From Allorhizobium ampelinum S4 (GTDB lineage Bacteria > Pseudomonadota > Alphaproteobacteria > Rhizobiales > Rhizobiaceae), in NCBI RefSeq assembly GCF_000016285.1, contig NC_011988.1, forward strand, positions 248,001-312,000: a stretch of 64,000 nucleotides of DNA. Direction: 5' to 3'. The notes beneath the pieces are model-generated. The model saw only the letters and a program-made list of their open reading frames with translations. It ran no database searches and was not told the DNA's origin. The stretch's first letter is position 1, and every line of letters starts with the position of its first letter. Position numbers and translations under genes: made by a program. Below, piece after piece: positions 17,183 to 26,581 of the stretch.

Positions 17183-18813
17183 TACTCGCTCTCCTTTCCG
17201 GTGCTGGACAGGCTTTTGAAGCCGGGAATTTGCGTCGCCTTGCGGACCGCGTCGATGTAATTTGCCGGGTTGCTCAATGCGCGGATCGTGGTGTCCATAT
17301 AGTGCATCGCTGGCCCAGCCTGGACAGTGAGAGCGAGCGTGAGCGCCAGCAGAAACATCACGGGAACGATTTCGATGACGAGGACAGGCGGAACAGTGCC
17401 TTCGATCGAGCTCCAGAACGTGCGGATGCCAGCGCGCGTCATGGAAATCAGCGCGGCGATGCCCGACAGGATGACCAGCACGATCAACGCCCAGATAGCC
17501 ATGGTTGGCGGCGAACCGATGGCACCGGTGCCCATCATCGCCGACAGCATCGCGAATTTGGCGATGAAGCCGGACAGTGGCGGCAGGCCGGAGAGCAGTA
17601 TTCCGCAGGCAGCAAAACAAATGCCAAGGATCGCCATGGTGCCGGGCATCGTGACGCCTTCTTCCTCATAGGGCGCCTGCTCATCCGCATCGCCATAGGC
17701 ATCCATCGTTACCGCAAGGACATTGGCACCAGCATCCTGTCCGCGCTCGACAAGCTCGATCAGCATGAAGAATGCGCTGATGGTCAGTGTCGAACTGACA
17801 AGATAAAGCAGAGCTCCTGAGGAGACGGCCCCGTCATTGATGCCGACCACCATCAAAAGCGTCCCCGAAGACACCAGAACCGAAAACCCGGCCAGCCGCC
17901 CAAGCGCCTGCGAGGCGAGGACACCAATCGTCCCGAAAACAAGCGTTGCCATGCCGCCATAGAGCAGCACGCCCGCGCCGAAGCCAGCTGACGGGCCTTC
18001 TGCGAACAACAGCATGGTTAGCCGCAGGATGACATAGATCCCGAGCTTGCTCATGATGGCGAAAATTCCGGCCACGGGAGCCGACGCTGCACTATAGGCG
18101 GTTGGCAGCCAGAAGCAGAGCGGCCACATGCCCGCCTTGATGAGGAAGACGACACCCAATATGCCAGCGCCTGCCTCCATCAACATGCGACGGTCCGGCT
18201 CCATTTCCGGAATGCGGGCCGCAAGATCAGCCATATTGAGGGTGCCAGCCGTGCCGTAAATCAAGCTGACGCCGATCAGGAACAGCAGGGCGGCCACCAG
18301 GTTGACGGCAATGTAATGCAACCCTGCCTTAACCCGAAGGGGGCCGGACCCATGCAGCAGGAGACCATAGGAAGCGGCCAGCATCACCTCGAAAAACACG
18401 AAGAGATTGAAAAGGTCACCGGTCAGGAAAGCCCCATTGACCCCCATTAGCAGCAGTTGGAACATGCTGTGAAAATGCGCGCCGACCGCATGCCAGCGGG
18501 CGAAGGAAAATACCAAGGCCGGGATGGCGAGCAAGGCCGTCAGCAGCAGCATCAAGGCCGATAGACCATCCAGAACCAGCACGATGCCGAACGGCGCCGC
18601 CCAGTTGCCGACCAGATAGACATTCTCAAAACTGTTCGGCCCGCTCTCGATGCGAAACAGAATGATGGCGATGGCTGCCAGTGCGACTGCGGATGCAAGG
18701 CTGATCATCGCCTTGGTCAGTCTCTGCCGCTCATCGACAAGCAGAAGCACGGCACTGGCAACCAACGGCACCAGCACGGGCGCAATGATCAGATGGTGTG
18801 CCCAACCATTCAT
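17182..18813 (-). CDS. phaD: monovalent cation/H+ antiporter subunit D
   Basis: 543 residues, about 14 hydrophobic segments, related to complex I antiporter subunits NuoM/N. It carries the proton-antiporter core with HAVGAHFHSMFQLLLMGVNGAFLTGDLFNLFVFFEVMLAASYGLL and a helix with LIKAGMWPLCFWLPTAYSAASAPV, which has the conserved lysine of the proton path. The start ATG 18813 overlaps the subunit C stop (ATGA). Compared with the shorter family members, it has an acidic cytoplasmic insertion around GDADEQAPYEEEG. Together with subunit A it forms the ion-translocating core. Confidence 0.94.
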   Translation of the reverse strand: MNGWAHHLIIAPVLVPLVASAVLLLVDERQRLTKAMISLASAVALAAIAIILFRIESGPNSFENVYLVGNWAAPFGIVLVLDGLSALMLLLTALLAIPALVFSFARWHAVGAHFHSMFQLLLMGVNGAFLTGDLFNLFVFFEVMLAASYGLLLHGSGPLRVKAGLHYIAVNLVAALLFLIGVSLIYGTAGTLNMADLAARIPEMEPDRRMLMEAGAGILGVVFLIKAGMWPLCFWLPTAYSAASAPVAGIFAIMSKLGIYVILRLTMLLFAEGPSAGFGAGVLLYGGMATLVFGTIGVLASQALGRLAGFSVLVSSGTLLMVVGINDGAVSSGALLYLVSSTLTISAFFMLIELVERGQDAGANVLAVTMDAYGDADEQAPYEEEGVTMPGTMAILGICFAACGILLSGLPPLSGFIAKFAMLSAMMGTGAIGSPPTMAIWALIVLVILSGIAALISMTRAGIRTFWSSIEGTVPPVLVIEIVPVMFLLALTLALTVQAGPAMHYMDTTIRALSNPANYIDAVRKATQIPGFKSLSSTGKESE

Positions 18814-19145
18814 TTTGGTTCGTTCCTCCCATCGACATGGTCGCTTCCCGTCAGACCGCGCGAGGCCAGCAGCACCACCAGAAACAAGGCGGTGGTGGCA
18901 AAGCCGATGACGATAGCTGTGAGAACGAGAGCTTGCGGCACAGGGTCCGCCAGATGGCCAGCGCCGTCATCGCCAAGAATGGGTGGCACATTCGCCTTGA
19001 CGCCGCCGACACCGAAGATGAACAAATTGACGGCATAGGACAGCAGCGAAAGCCCGACGATCACCTGATAGGTGCGAGGCCGCAGGATGAGCCAGACGCC
19101 GCAGCCGGTCATAACGCCGATGGCGATCGATAGAACAAGCTCCAT
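18810..19145 (-). CDS. phaC: monovalent cation/H+ antiporter subunit C
   Basis: 111 residues. ATG 19145 overlaps the TGA of phaAB (TGATG); a GTG three bases upstream is also possible. It is NuoK-like, with three helices and the motif RPRTYQVIVGLSLLSYAVNLFIFGVG typical of MnhC/MrpC/PhaC. Translationally coupled on both sides. Confidence 0.94.
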   Translation of the reverse strand: MELVLSIAIGVMTGCGVWLILRPRTYQVIVGLSLLSYAVNLFIFGVGGVKANVPPILGDDGAGHLADPVPQALVLTAIVIGFATTALFLVVLLASRGLTGSDHVDGRNEPK

Positions 19146-22072
19146 CACCCTTCCTCCGATTTCGAGGCATCAATCATGCGCAGGCGATTGATGCGCAAGG
19201 ACTGATGCGCGAGAGCGACGAGAATAAGAACCGTGGAGCCGACCACCAGGGCGAACACGCCGAGATCAAATAGCAGCGCCGTTGCCGCCGGGATCTTGCC
19301 GATCAACGGCAGATCGATATAGCGGGAATGCGAGGTGAGGAACGGATATCCGAGCAACCAGGCACCGATGCCAGTGGCGACGGCGGTCAACAGGCCAATA
19401 CCCATCCAGCGCAGCGGCAGGATACGGATACGATCTTCCGCCCAGCGCGTGCCACCCGCCAGGTATTGCAGCAGAAACGCAATCGACAGCGTCAACCCCG
19501 CAGAAAAACCACCGCCCGGCAGGTCATGTCCACGCATGAACAGGTAAACCGACAACGTGACGATAACTGGAAACAGCCATTGCATGATGACCGAGGGGAT
19601 CAGAAGATAATCGCGCACCGTATCGCCCGCTGACCGCTCTGGCCGCTCCTCATCGAAGCGGTTTTGCGCCTGCTGCTGTTCCGGCATGCCCATGCTGTCT
19701 TCGGCAGGGCGGAAGCGGCGCAAAAGCCCGTAGACTGTCAGTGCGACAACCCCGAGAACGGCAATCTCGCCCAGCGTATCGAAACCACGGAAATCCACCA
19801 GTATGACATTGACCACATTGCGGCCACCGCCCTGCGAATAGGCGTTTTCCAGGAAATAGCTGGCGATGGCATCGGGAACCGGCATGGTCATCACCGCATA
19901 GGCGGTGAACGACATGGCGACCCCGCAAAGAACTGCAAGAGCGAAATCCCGAAACCGGCGAAAGCGCGCGCTCAAGGTCATTGTTTCGCCAAGTCCTTCG
20001 GATCGCTTGGGAAGCCAGCGCAGGCCGAGAAGGATGAGGACTGTGGTGACGATTTCGACCAACAATTGCGTGATGGCCAGATCGGGTGCCGAGAGCCAGA
20101 CGAAGGTGAGGCAGACGATAAGACCGACGCCACCGAGCATCACCAATGATGCGAGACGGTGGTATTTCGCCAGATAGGCGGTGCCGATGGCAAGGCAGAT
20201 GCCGATGGCCCAAAGGGCTGCAAACACCGGATCGGCGCCGGAATAGACAAGCGGGCGAACCTCGAAGCCTCTGATATAAAGAGGCAGCATGCCCGCCGCA
20301 AAACCCACTGTCACCAGCCAGCGAAGTTGCGGCTGTAGCTTGCGGGTGCCGAGGCGACGTTCGGCGATACGCGCCCAGTGCCAGGACACTTCAACGATAA
20401 CGCGCTCGAAAATACGCTGGCCTTTGAACTTGTGAAAAAACGGCGGACCATCGTGGCACCGGGCGAGATAGTCCTTCAACAGGAAATAGATCAGTCCGCC
20501 GCCGACAAGGGCGATCATGCTCATCACCAATGGCAGATTGACGCCATGCCAGATTGCCAGACTGTATTCCGGCGTATCGGCCCTGAGAACACTGACGACG
20601 GCGACGTGAAGAAAGGGACCGATTGAGATTGCCGGGATGATGCCGACAATCAGGCAGGCCAGCACAAGAAACTCCACGGGAAACCGCATCCAGCGCGGCG
20701 GCTCGTGCGGACGGGCAACGGGCAAGTCCTGAGGCGGCGGGCCAAAGAACACAGTGTGGATGAACCGCAGCGAATAGGCGACGCTGAAGGCACTGGCAAG
20801 CGTTGCGACATAGGGCAGGATGGTGTCCAGGATCGAATCCGCATGGGTTTCAACGGCTTCGGCAAAGAACATTTCCTTGGACAGAAAGCCGTTGAGAAGC
20901 GGAACGCCAGCCATGGCGGCGCTGGCGACGATGGCAAGCGTTGCGGTGAACGGCATGAACCGGAACAGGCCGCTCAGCCGTCGCATATCGCGGGTTCCGG
21001 TCTCGTGATCGATAATCCCTGCTGCCATGAACAGCGATGCCTTGAAGGTCGCATGGTTCAGCATGTGGAAAATCGCCGCCACCGTTGCCAATGGACTTCC
21101 CAGGCTGAGCAATGTTGTGATCAGTCCGAGATGACTGATAGTCGAATAGGCCAGCAGCCCTTTGAGATCCTGCTGGAACATCGCAAAATAGGCGCCGAGC
21201 AACAAGGTTGTGATCCCAGCCGCTCCGACAATCCAGAACCATTCATCGGTGCCTGATAGCACAGGCCAGAACCGCACCAGCAGAAACACCCCGGCTTTGA
21301 CCATGGTCGCTGAATGGAGAAAGGCCGAAACCGGGGTTGGAGCGGCCATGGCGTTCGGTAGCCAGAAATGAAACGGAAACTGCGCGCTTTTCGTCAGTGC
21401 GCCAAGCAATATGAACACCAGGGCGGGGACATAAAGGGAATGTTCGCGAATGACATTGCCGGAGTCGAGAATGGTGTCGAGATCATAGCTGCCGACGATA
21501 TTGCCGAGCAGAATAAGGCCGATCAACAGGCAGAAGCCGCCGATCCCGGTAATGGTCAGCGCCATTCGGGCACCGTCGCGCGCGTTGGGATTATTATGCC
21601 AATAGCTGATCAGCAGGAATGAAAAGATGCTTGTCAGCTCCCAGAAGACCGACAGCAGGATGACATTGCCCGAAAGCACGATGCCAAGCATCGCGCCCAT
21701 GAAGGCGAGCAGGAAGGAGAAGAACCGTGGAACCGGATCTTCTTCCGACATATAATAACGGGCATAGAGCACGACCAGAAAGCCGATGGCTGCGATCAGC
21801 ATGGTGAAGATCCAGGCCAGGCCATCCATCCGCAGCGTAAAATCCAGACCAAGCTGCGGTAGCCATGGCATGTTGAACCTTACGACGCCGCCATCGGCGA
21901 CCGCCGGATAGAGACTTGCCGTCAGCGCCAGCGAAATGAGCATGACAATAGCGGCCGAGCCTGCCGGAAGGCGGCGAGACGGCGTATTCAGCAAAAATAC
22001 AGATAAGAGACTTCCGACGAAAGGCAGAAGCAGGAGAACAACGAGCAGAGACGGTCCAGCTGTTATCCCAAT
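19145..22072 (-). CDS. phaAB: monovalent cation/H+ antiporter fused subunits A and B
   Basis: About 975 residues. The NuoL-like A part fills roughly residues 1-800 (SYWHNNPNARDGARMALTITG; KSAQFPFHFWLPNAMAAPTPVSAFLHSATMVKAGVFLL), and the MnhB-type part begins about residue 820 (RGHDLPGGGFSAG). Rhizobial Mrp systems commonly have this A-B fusion. The start is unusual. The first standard start codon in frame is TTG 21994, but the 26 codons before it encode a hydrophobic helix (ITAGPSLLVVLLLLPFVG) that belongs to helix 1 of the family, and no ATG/GTG/TTG exists between there and the in-frame TAG at 22106-22108. ATT 22072, preceded by AAAAAGGA, is the best candidate. First gene of the six-gene operon, exchanging Na+/K+ for protons. 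Confidence 0.88.
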   Translation of the reverse strand: MGITAGPSLLVVLLLLPFVGSLLSVFLLNTPSRRLPAGSAAIVMLISLALTASLYPAVADGGVVRFNMPWLPQLGLDFTLRMDGLAWIFTMLIAAIGFLVVLYARYYMSEEDPVPRFFSFLLAFMGAMLGIVLSGNVILLSVFWELTSIFSFLLISYWHNNPNARDGARMALTITGIGGFCLLIGLILLGNIVGSYDLDTILDSGNVIREHSLYVPALVFILLGALTKSAQFPFHFWLPNAMAAPTPVSAFLHSATMVKAGVFLLVRFWPVLSGTDEWFWIVGAAGITTLLLGAYFAMFQQDLKGLLAYSTISHLGLITTLLSLGSPLATVAAIFHMLNHATFKASLFMAAGIIDHETGTRDMRRLSGLFRFMPFTATLAIVASAAMAGVPLLNGFLSKEMFFAEAVETHADSILDTILPYVATLASAFSVAYSLRFIHTVFFGPPPQDLPVARPHEPPRWMRFPVEFLVLACLIVGIIPAISIGPFLHVAVVSVLRADTPEYSLAIWHGVNLPLVMSMIALVGGGLIYFLLKDYLARCHDGPPFFHKFKGQRIFERVIVEVSWHWARIAERRLGTRKLQPQLRWLVTVGFAAGMLPLYIRGFEVRPLVYSGADPVFAALWAIGICLAIGTAYLAKYHRLASLVMLGGVGLIVCLTFVWLSAPDLAITQLLVEIVTTVLILLGLRWLPKRSEGLGETMTLSARFRRFRDFALAVLCGVAMSFTAYAVMTMPVPDAIASYFLENAYSQGGGRNVVNVILVDFRGFDTLGEIAVLGVVALTVYGLLRRFRPAEDSMGMPEQQQAQNRFDEERPERSAGDTVRDYLLIPSVIMQWLFPVIVTLSVYLFMRGHDLPGGGFSAGLTLSIAFLLQYLAGGTRWAEDRIRILPLRWMGIGLLTAVATGIGAWLLGYPFLTSHSRYIDLPLIGKIPAATALLFDLGVFALVVGSTVLILVALAHQSLRINRLRMIDASKSEEG

Positions 22073-22192
22073 GCTGTGTTCCTTTTTGATTCGAGCCCGG
22101 AATGCCTATGCCGCACAACGGATTGGCATCTAGCGACCCGCGCTTTATTGCGCTATATGATGGATATCAATCAATATGGGTGATACTTGGCG

Positions 22193-22441
22193 ATGGGTCA
22201 AGGAAACGAGTCCAAGTTTTTAACACCAGCGTTGTGTCGCGCGGCACGCGGCCTTCTGGATTGGACCCAACAGGACCTTGCCGAGCGAGCGGGTGTCTCA
22301 CGTAGCACCATTAAAGATTACGAAAACTGTCGTCACGATCTCCATCGTGCCACCGCAGCCCAGTTGAGCCTTGCATTGGAAGGGGGAGGCGTCGTCTTCC
22401 TTCACCTTGATGATGGCAAAGTTGGGCTATGCTCCAAATGA
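22193..22441 (+). CDS. small XRE-family helix-turn-helix regulator
   Basis: 82 residues from ATG 22193; a TTG two codons upstream is also in frame. Almost the whole protein is one Cro/C1-type HTH: CRAARGLLDWTQQDLAERAGVSRSTIKDYE, then a short tail ending GGVVFLHLDDGK. Rhizobia have many such one-domain regulators. It is divergent from the pha antiporter operon and 219 bases upstream of the BMP-family importer operon, so it could control either or itself. No ligand domain is present. Confidence 0.85.
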   Translation: MGQGNESKFLTPALCRAARGLLDWTQQDLAERAGVSRSTIKDYENCRHDLHRATAAQLSLALEGGGVVFLHLDDGKVGLCSK

Positions 22442-22598
22442 TAATGACATTGATGCGACCAGAAGGTTTTCTTCCCGGCGGAAGTTAGAATTATTCCCCA
22501 AGTTTCTGGCTGAAGTTTCGTTGTCCCGTGGTCTTGCGCAGTATATCTTTCCGGTTGCAGAGCTACGAATCTGCTTATTTTATAATCGCTCAACGTGC

Positions 22599-22643
22599 TT
22601 GACACATTTTTAGGCCACCCTTAACAATTTCTACCAAATGGTA
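22599..22643 (+). promoter_or_regulatory. sigma-70-type promoter with operator-like palindrome, BMP importer operon
   Basis: TTGACA at 22599-22604, a 17-base spacer, and TAACAA at 22622-22627 make a good sigma-70-type promoter for the gene starting at 22661. Just downstream, at 22632-22643, is TACCA-AA-TGGTA, a perfect two-fold palindrome near the expected transcription start, suitable for a repressor. Which protein binds is unknown. Confidence 0.6.
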
Positions 22644-22660
22644 AAAAAAAGGGGTTCAGA

Positions 22661-23647
22661 ATGGGTAAGCAGTTTTTGATGTCGCGTCGATCCGTACTGG
22701 CGTCGGGCATGGCTCTGGGTGTCAGCGCCTTTGCGCCATCTTTGCGGGCAGCAGCGCCGATTAAGGTGGCGGGCATTCATGGTTCTCCGGTGGAAAATGC
22801 CTGGAACTCGGTATTACACAAGGCTTTGCAGGATGCCGCCAAGGAAGGCATGATTGAATACGTGTTTTCCGAGGGCGTATCCGGCACGGATTATCCGCGC
22901 GCGATGCGCGAATATGCCGAGCAGAATGCCAAATTGATCATTGGCGAAACCTTCCCCGTCGAAAAACAGGCCCGCGAAGTCGCCGCCGATTATCCGAAGA
23001 CGGCCTTTGTTATGGGCTCCAGCGGCAAGCTGTCTGGCGATAATTTTGGTGTTTTCGGCACCTGGAATTTCGATGGCGCCTATCTGGCCGGGATGCTGGC
23101 TGGCAAGATGACCAAATCCAACATCGTCGGCTCTGTCGGTGCCATGCCGATCCCGGAAGTCAATATGCTGATCAATGCATTTGGCGCAGGCGTAAAAGCC
23201 GTTAACCCCAATGCCAAGCATCTTGTGACCTTCATCGGCACGTTCTTCGATCCGCCAAAAGCACGCGAAGCGGGCCTTGCCCAGATTGATGCAGGCGCAG
23301 ACATCCTGTTTGGCGAACGCATTGGCACGGCAGATGCGGCCAAGGAACGCGGCATCAAATCCGTTGGCTCGTTGATCGATTACACCCCTCGTTATCCCAA
23401 TACGGTGTTTGCCAACGCGCTGTGGAACTTCCGCCCGATCCTCAATGCTGCTCTGGCCGATGTTGCAGCAGGCAAACCCACTGGGCGCGATTACACCGCC
23501 TATGGCCTGATGAAAGAAGGCGGCAGCGACATTGTTTTCGTCAAGGGTGTAGCACCCGCTGATGCCGAAGCGGCGATGGAAGCCAAGCGCGCCGAGATCA
23601 AGGCCGGAACGTTTGAAGTGCCAAAGATCATGACTGAGCCAAAGTAA
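22661..23647 (+). CDS. BMP-family ABC transporter substrate-binding protein
   Basis: 328 residues, ATG 22661 with AAGGGG upstream. The N terminus MSRRSVLASGMALGVSAFAPSLRAAA has an SRR pair before a hydrophobic stretch and an RAA-A cleavage site, resembling a Tat signal. The mature part follows the basic membrane protein/PnrA-like fold, whose members bind nucleosides or related heterocycles: DYPRAMREYAEQNAKLIIGE, NFDGAYLAGMLAGKMTKSNIVGSVG, DAGADILFGER, GSLIDYTPRYP. It is the first gene of a seven-gene plus-strand operon and feeds the ATPase and two permeases downstream. The neighbouring amidase and cytosine-deaminase-like enzyme point to a nucleobase-like or other N-heterocyclic ligand. Confidence 0.92.
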   Translation: MGKQFLMSRRSVLASGMALGVSAFAPSLRAAAPIKVAGIHGSPVENAWNSVLHKALQDAAKEGMIEYVFSEGVSGTDYPRAMREYAEQNAKLIIGETFPVEKQAREVAADYPKTAFVMGSSGKLSGDNFGVFGTWNFDGAYLAGMLAGKMTKSNIVGSVGAMPIPEVNMLINAFGAGVKAVNPNAKHLVTFIGTFFDPPKAREAGLAQIDAGADILFGERIGTADAAKERGIKSVGSLIDYTPRYPNTVFANALWNFRPILNAALADVAAGKPTGRDYTAYGLMKEGGSDIVFVKGVAPADAEAAMEAKRAEIKAGTFEVPKIMTEPK

Positions 23648-23654
23648 GCCAACC

Positions 23655-25064
23655 ATGCAAGCTGATGCTACTGCTCTGGCCCAAGCGATCGCACACGGTC
23701 GCTTGTCTGCCACCGAGGCAATGAAGGCCTCAATTTCTGCCGCTGAGACGCTCAACGATCTGGGTGCCATTGCCTATATGGATGCTGAAAAAGGCCTTGA
23801 GGCGGCGCGGGCACTCGATGCCCTGCCGCTGGATGCCAAGCCGCGCTCTGCCATGGCCTTTGCAGGCGTGCCAACGCTTGCAAAGGATCTGGGCGGGCCG
23901 TTTGCGGGTTTTCCGGTGGTGGCGGGATCAAGGCTCATGGCGCGCCGTGGCGGGCTGGTTGATTCCGATCTGGCAGAGCGGTTCCGCAGCAAAGGCTTTT
24001 GCGTTTTCGGCCTGACCACCAGCCCAGAATTCGGCCTTTCGCTGGCAAGCGAGCCGCAGATCGGACCCATCTGCCGCAATCCGCTGGATAGTGCCCGCAC
24101 GGCTGGCGGGTCTTCTGGGGGTGCTGCGGCGGCCGTTGCTGCTGGCATTGTGGCCATTGCCCATGCCACCGATGCGGGCGGCTCCATCCGTGTGCCCGCT
24201 GCCTGCTGCGGCCTTGTTGGCCTGAAACCCAGCCGAGGGGCCATGCCGTCTGGCCCCAGCTTTGGCAATCATCTGGGCGGTATTGCCAGCGAGTTGGTCG
24301 TTTCCCGATCCGTGCGCGACACGGCAACCAGCTTTTCTGTGCTCAGTGGCAATGTGAAAGGTCCATTCCCGCCATTTTCTCCCACGCTGCCAAAGGCTGG
24401 CCGCTTGCGCATCGGCATTCTCACCGACACTGGCGATCAATATGCCACCGACAGTGAACGCTTGGTGGCCATTGATGAGGCAGGGCGGGCATTGGAAGCC
24501 GATGGTCATCAGCTTGTGCCCATTGTCTTTTCACAAATCGCCCAGCCAGCGGCGGCAAGCAACGATGCCTTTGTCAATATTGTCTGCGCCAATCTTGCCG
24601 AGACGTTTTCGAAATTCAACCTTGATGCATCCAAGACGGAAACACTGACACAGGCGACCATTGAGCGTGGGCTGGCACTGCCCGCCGCCCTCCTTTGGCG
24701 CAGCCTCAATGCCATGGTGCTTGTCAGCCGCGATCTCTGGCGGTTGTTCGACGATGTCGATTGTCTGTTGTGCCCAATGCTATCATCGGCACCCTTGCCG
24801 ATTGGCTCTTTCCCCAGCGATCATCGTGATACCGATCTGCATTTCGACCGCATGGCCCGCTTTGCACCACTCGCAGCCCTTGCCAATGCTTCAGGATGCC
24901 CGGCCATCACCCTGCCCTATGGAAGCGATGCGTCCGGCTTGCCGCTTCCGGTGCAAATGCTGGCCCCGATGGGCAGTGAGCCGCTGCTTTTGCAACTGGC
25001 CGCCCGCCTTGAGAGTGACCAACGGTTCCAGCAAAGATTTCCGATTGCTGGATTTGCACCATGA
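23655..25064 (+). CDS. amidase signature family hydrolase
   Basis: 469 residues. The Ser-cisSer-Lys triad of the amidase signature family is visible: K77 (PTLAKDLGG), S153 in AGGSSGGAAAAVAAG and S177 in DAGGSIRVPAACCG; the S153-S177 spacing of 24 equals that of characterised members. No signal peptide, so cytoplasmic. It lies between the binding protein (7-base gap) and the ATPase (ATGA overlap) of an importer operon, so it most likely hydrolyses an amide or carbamoyl bond in the imported compound or its breakdown product. The exact substrate is not evident; GatA is excluded by context and divergence. Confidence 0.9.
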   Translation: MQADATALAQAIAHGRLSATEAMKASISAAETLNDLGAIAYMDAEKGLEAARALDALPLDAKPRSAMAFAGVPTLAKDLGGPFAGFPVVAGSRLMARRGGLVDSDLAERFRSKGFCVFGLTTSPEFGLSLASEPQIGPICRNPLDSARTAGGSSGGAAAAVAAGIVAIAHATDAGGSIRVPAACCGLVGLKPSRGAMPSGPSFGNHLGGIASELVVSRSVRDTATSFSVLSGNVKGPFPPFSPTLPKAGRLRIGILTDTGDQYATDSERLVAIDEAGRALEADGHQLVPIVFSQIAQPAAASNDAFVNIVCANLAETFSKFNLDASKTETLTQATIERGLALPAALLWRSLNAMVLVSRDLWRLFDDVDCLLCPMLSSAPLPIGSFPSDHRDTDLHFDRMARFAPLAALANASGCPAITLPYGSDASGLPLPVQMLAPMGSEPLLLQLAARLESDQRFQQRFPIAGFAP

Positions 25065-26581
25065 TGGTGCCCGTGCTGGACATTCTGGGTGTCAGCAAAC
25101 GATTTGGCAGCAATCTTGCCAATGATGATATTTCGCTATCGCTGGCAAAGGGCGAAATTCTGGCGCTACTGGGGGAAAACGGTGCTGGAAAAACCACCCT
25201 GATGAGCATCCTGTTTGGCCATTATGTGCCAGATTCCGGCAAGGTTCTGGTCGAGGGCAAGGAATTGCCGCCCGGCAAGCCGCGTGCCGCCATTCGGGCA
25301 GGCATCGGCATGGTGCATCAGCATTTTTCACTGGCTCCAAACCTGACCGTTTTGGAAAACGTCACAACGGGCACGGAAAGCCTGTGGTCCGTGCGGTCGC
25401 GGCGTGCGCAGGCGCGGGAAAAGCTGATGGCCATTTCCAGCCGCTTCGGTCTGAAAGTTCATCCAGATGCGCGTCTTGGTGATCTCTCGGTGGGTGAGCA
25501 GCAGCGGGTCGAAATTCTCAAGGCGCTATACAATGATGCCCGCATTCTGGTGCTGGACGAACCGACCGCTGTTCTGACCCAGATTGAAGCAGAAATGCTG
25601 TTTACGACCTTGAAAGATATGGCGGCACAGGGCCTGTCGCTGATTTTCATTTCCCACAAACTCGATGAGGTCATGTCTGCCGCCGACCGGATCGTGGTGC
25701 TGCGCGGTGGACGGCGGGTGGCGGAGCGCAAGGCAGCGGAGACCAGCAAGGCAGAGCTTGCCGAGCTTATGGTGGGACGCACAGTGACCCGACCCGTTCG
25801 AGAGTCCTCTACACCCGGTGATATTGTTCTGGAAACGGCACACCTGAGCGTCCGCAAAGACGGCGTCAATGTGCTGAAGGCCATCGATTTCCGGCTGCGG
25901 GCTGGCGAGGTTCTTGGTATCATTGGTGTTTCCGGCAATGGTCAGGGCGTTTTGGCGCAAGTGCTCTCCGGCACTATGCCGCATACGGCTGGCGACATTC
26001 TGTTGTTTGGCACCCCGGTGGAGAACCTGTCGGTGGCGGACGTCGTGACGGCAGGCATCGGCCGCATTCCCGAAGACCGCAACAAGGAAGGAGCAATCGG
26101 CGAGATGGCGATTTGGGAAAATGCCATTCTTGAGCGGCTCCCGGCCTTTTCACGGCACGGCCTTGTCAACCGCAAGGCAGGCATGGAATTTGCCCGCACC
26201 ATCATCGAGCAATTCGATGTGCGCGGCGGCACCCCCGCCAGCCGCATCCGGCTGCTGTCCGGCGGCAACATGCAAAAACTCATTCTGGGCAGAAACCTAA
26301 TCAATCGCCCCCGTATTCTTCTGGCCGCCCAACCCGCGCGGGGTCTGGACGAAGGAGCCGTGGCGGCGGTACACGAGCGCATTCTCGAAGCACGCCGGGC
26401 CGGAACTGCCGTGCTGCTGATTTCCGAGGATCTGGACGAGGTCATGGCGCTTGCCGACCGCATTCAAGCCATTGTCGGTGGCAGGCTGTCGCCGCCGATC
26501 AATGCCGAAGATGCCAATGCCCGCAAACTCGGCCTGATGATGGCAGGCGAATGGCAGGCGGAGGTGTCCCATGCGGTTTGA
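25061..26581 (+). CDS. BMP/nucleoside-type ABC importer ATPase, two ABC domains
   Basis: 506 residues with two nucleotide-binding domains, as in YufO/RbsA-like ATPases. Domain 1 is complete: Walker A GENGAGKT (38-45), signature LSVGEQQR, Walker B ILVLDEPT. Domain 2 is degenerate in the way usual for this class: GVSGNGQG in place of Walker A, LSGGNMQK as signature, and ILLAAQPARGLD, in which the Walker B acidic residues are missing. Only one catalytic site is therefore expected to be fully active. The start overlaps the amidase stop, and the end overlaps the first permease by 11 bases. Confidence 0.93.
   Translation: MMVPVLDILGVSKRFGSNLANDDISLSLAKGEILALLGENGAGKTTLMSILFGHYVPDSGKVLVEGKELPPGKPRAAIRAGIGMVHQHFSLAPNLTVLENVTTGTESLWSVRSRRAQAREKLMAISSRFGLKVHPDARLGDLSVGEQQRVEILKALYNDARILVLDEPTAVLTQIEAEMLFTTLKDMAAQGLSLIFISHKLDEVMSAADRIVVLRGGRRVAERKAAETSKAELAELMVGRTVTRPVRESSTPGDIVLETAHLSVRKDGVNVLKAIDFRLRAGEVLGIIGVSGNGQGVLAQVLSGTMPHTAGDILLFGTPVENLSVADVVTAGIGRIPEDRNKEGAIGEMAIWENAILERLPAFSRHGLVNRKAGMEFARTIIEQFDVRGGTPASRIRLLSGGNMQKLILGRNLINRPRILLAAQPARGLDEGAVAAVHERILEARRAGTAVLLISEDLDEVMALADRIQAIVGGRLSPPINAEDANARKLGLMMAGEWQAEVSHAV

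Noticed and set aside
21992..21994. TTG 21994 as the natural start of phaAB
   Set aside because: It would remove most of a hydrophobic helix that reads as a genuine part of the first membrane segment.
25061..26581. Degenerate second ATPase domain considered as evidence of a pseudogene
   Set aside because: Loss of Walker residues in domain 2 is usual in this class and the rest of the gene is intact.
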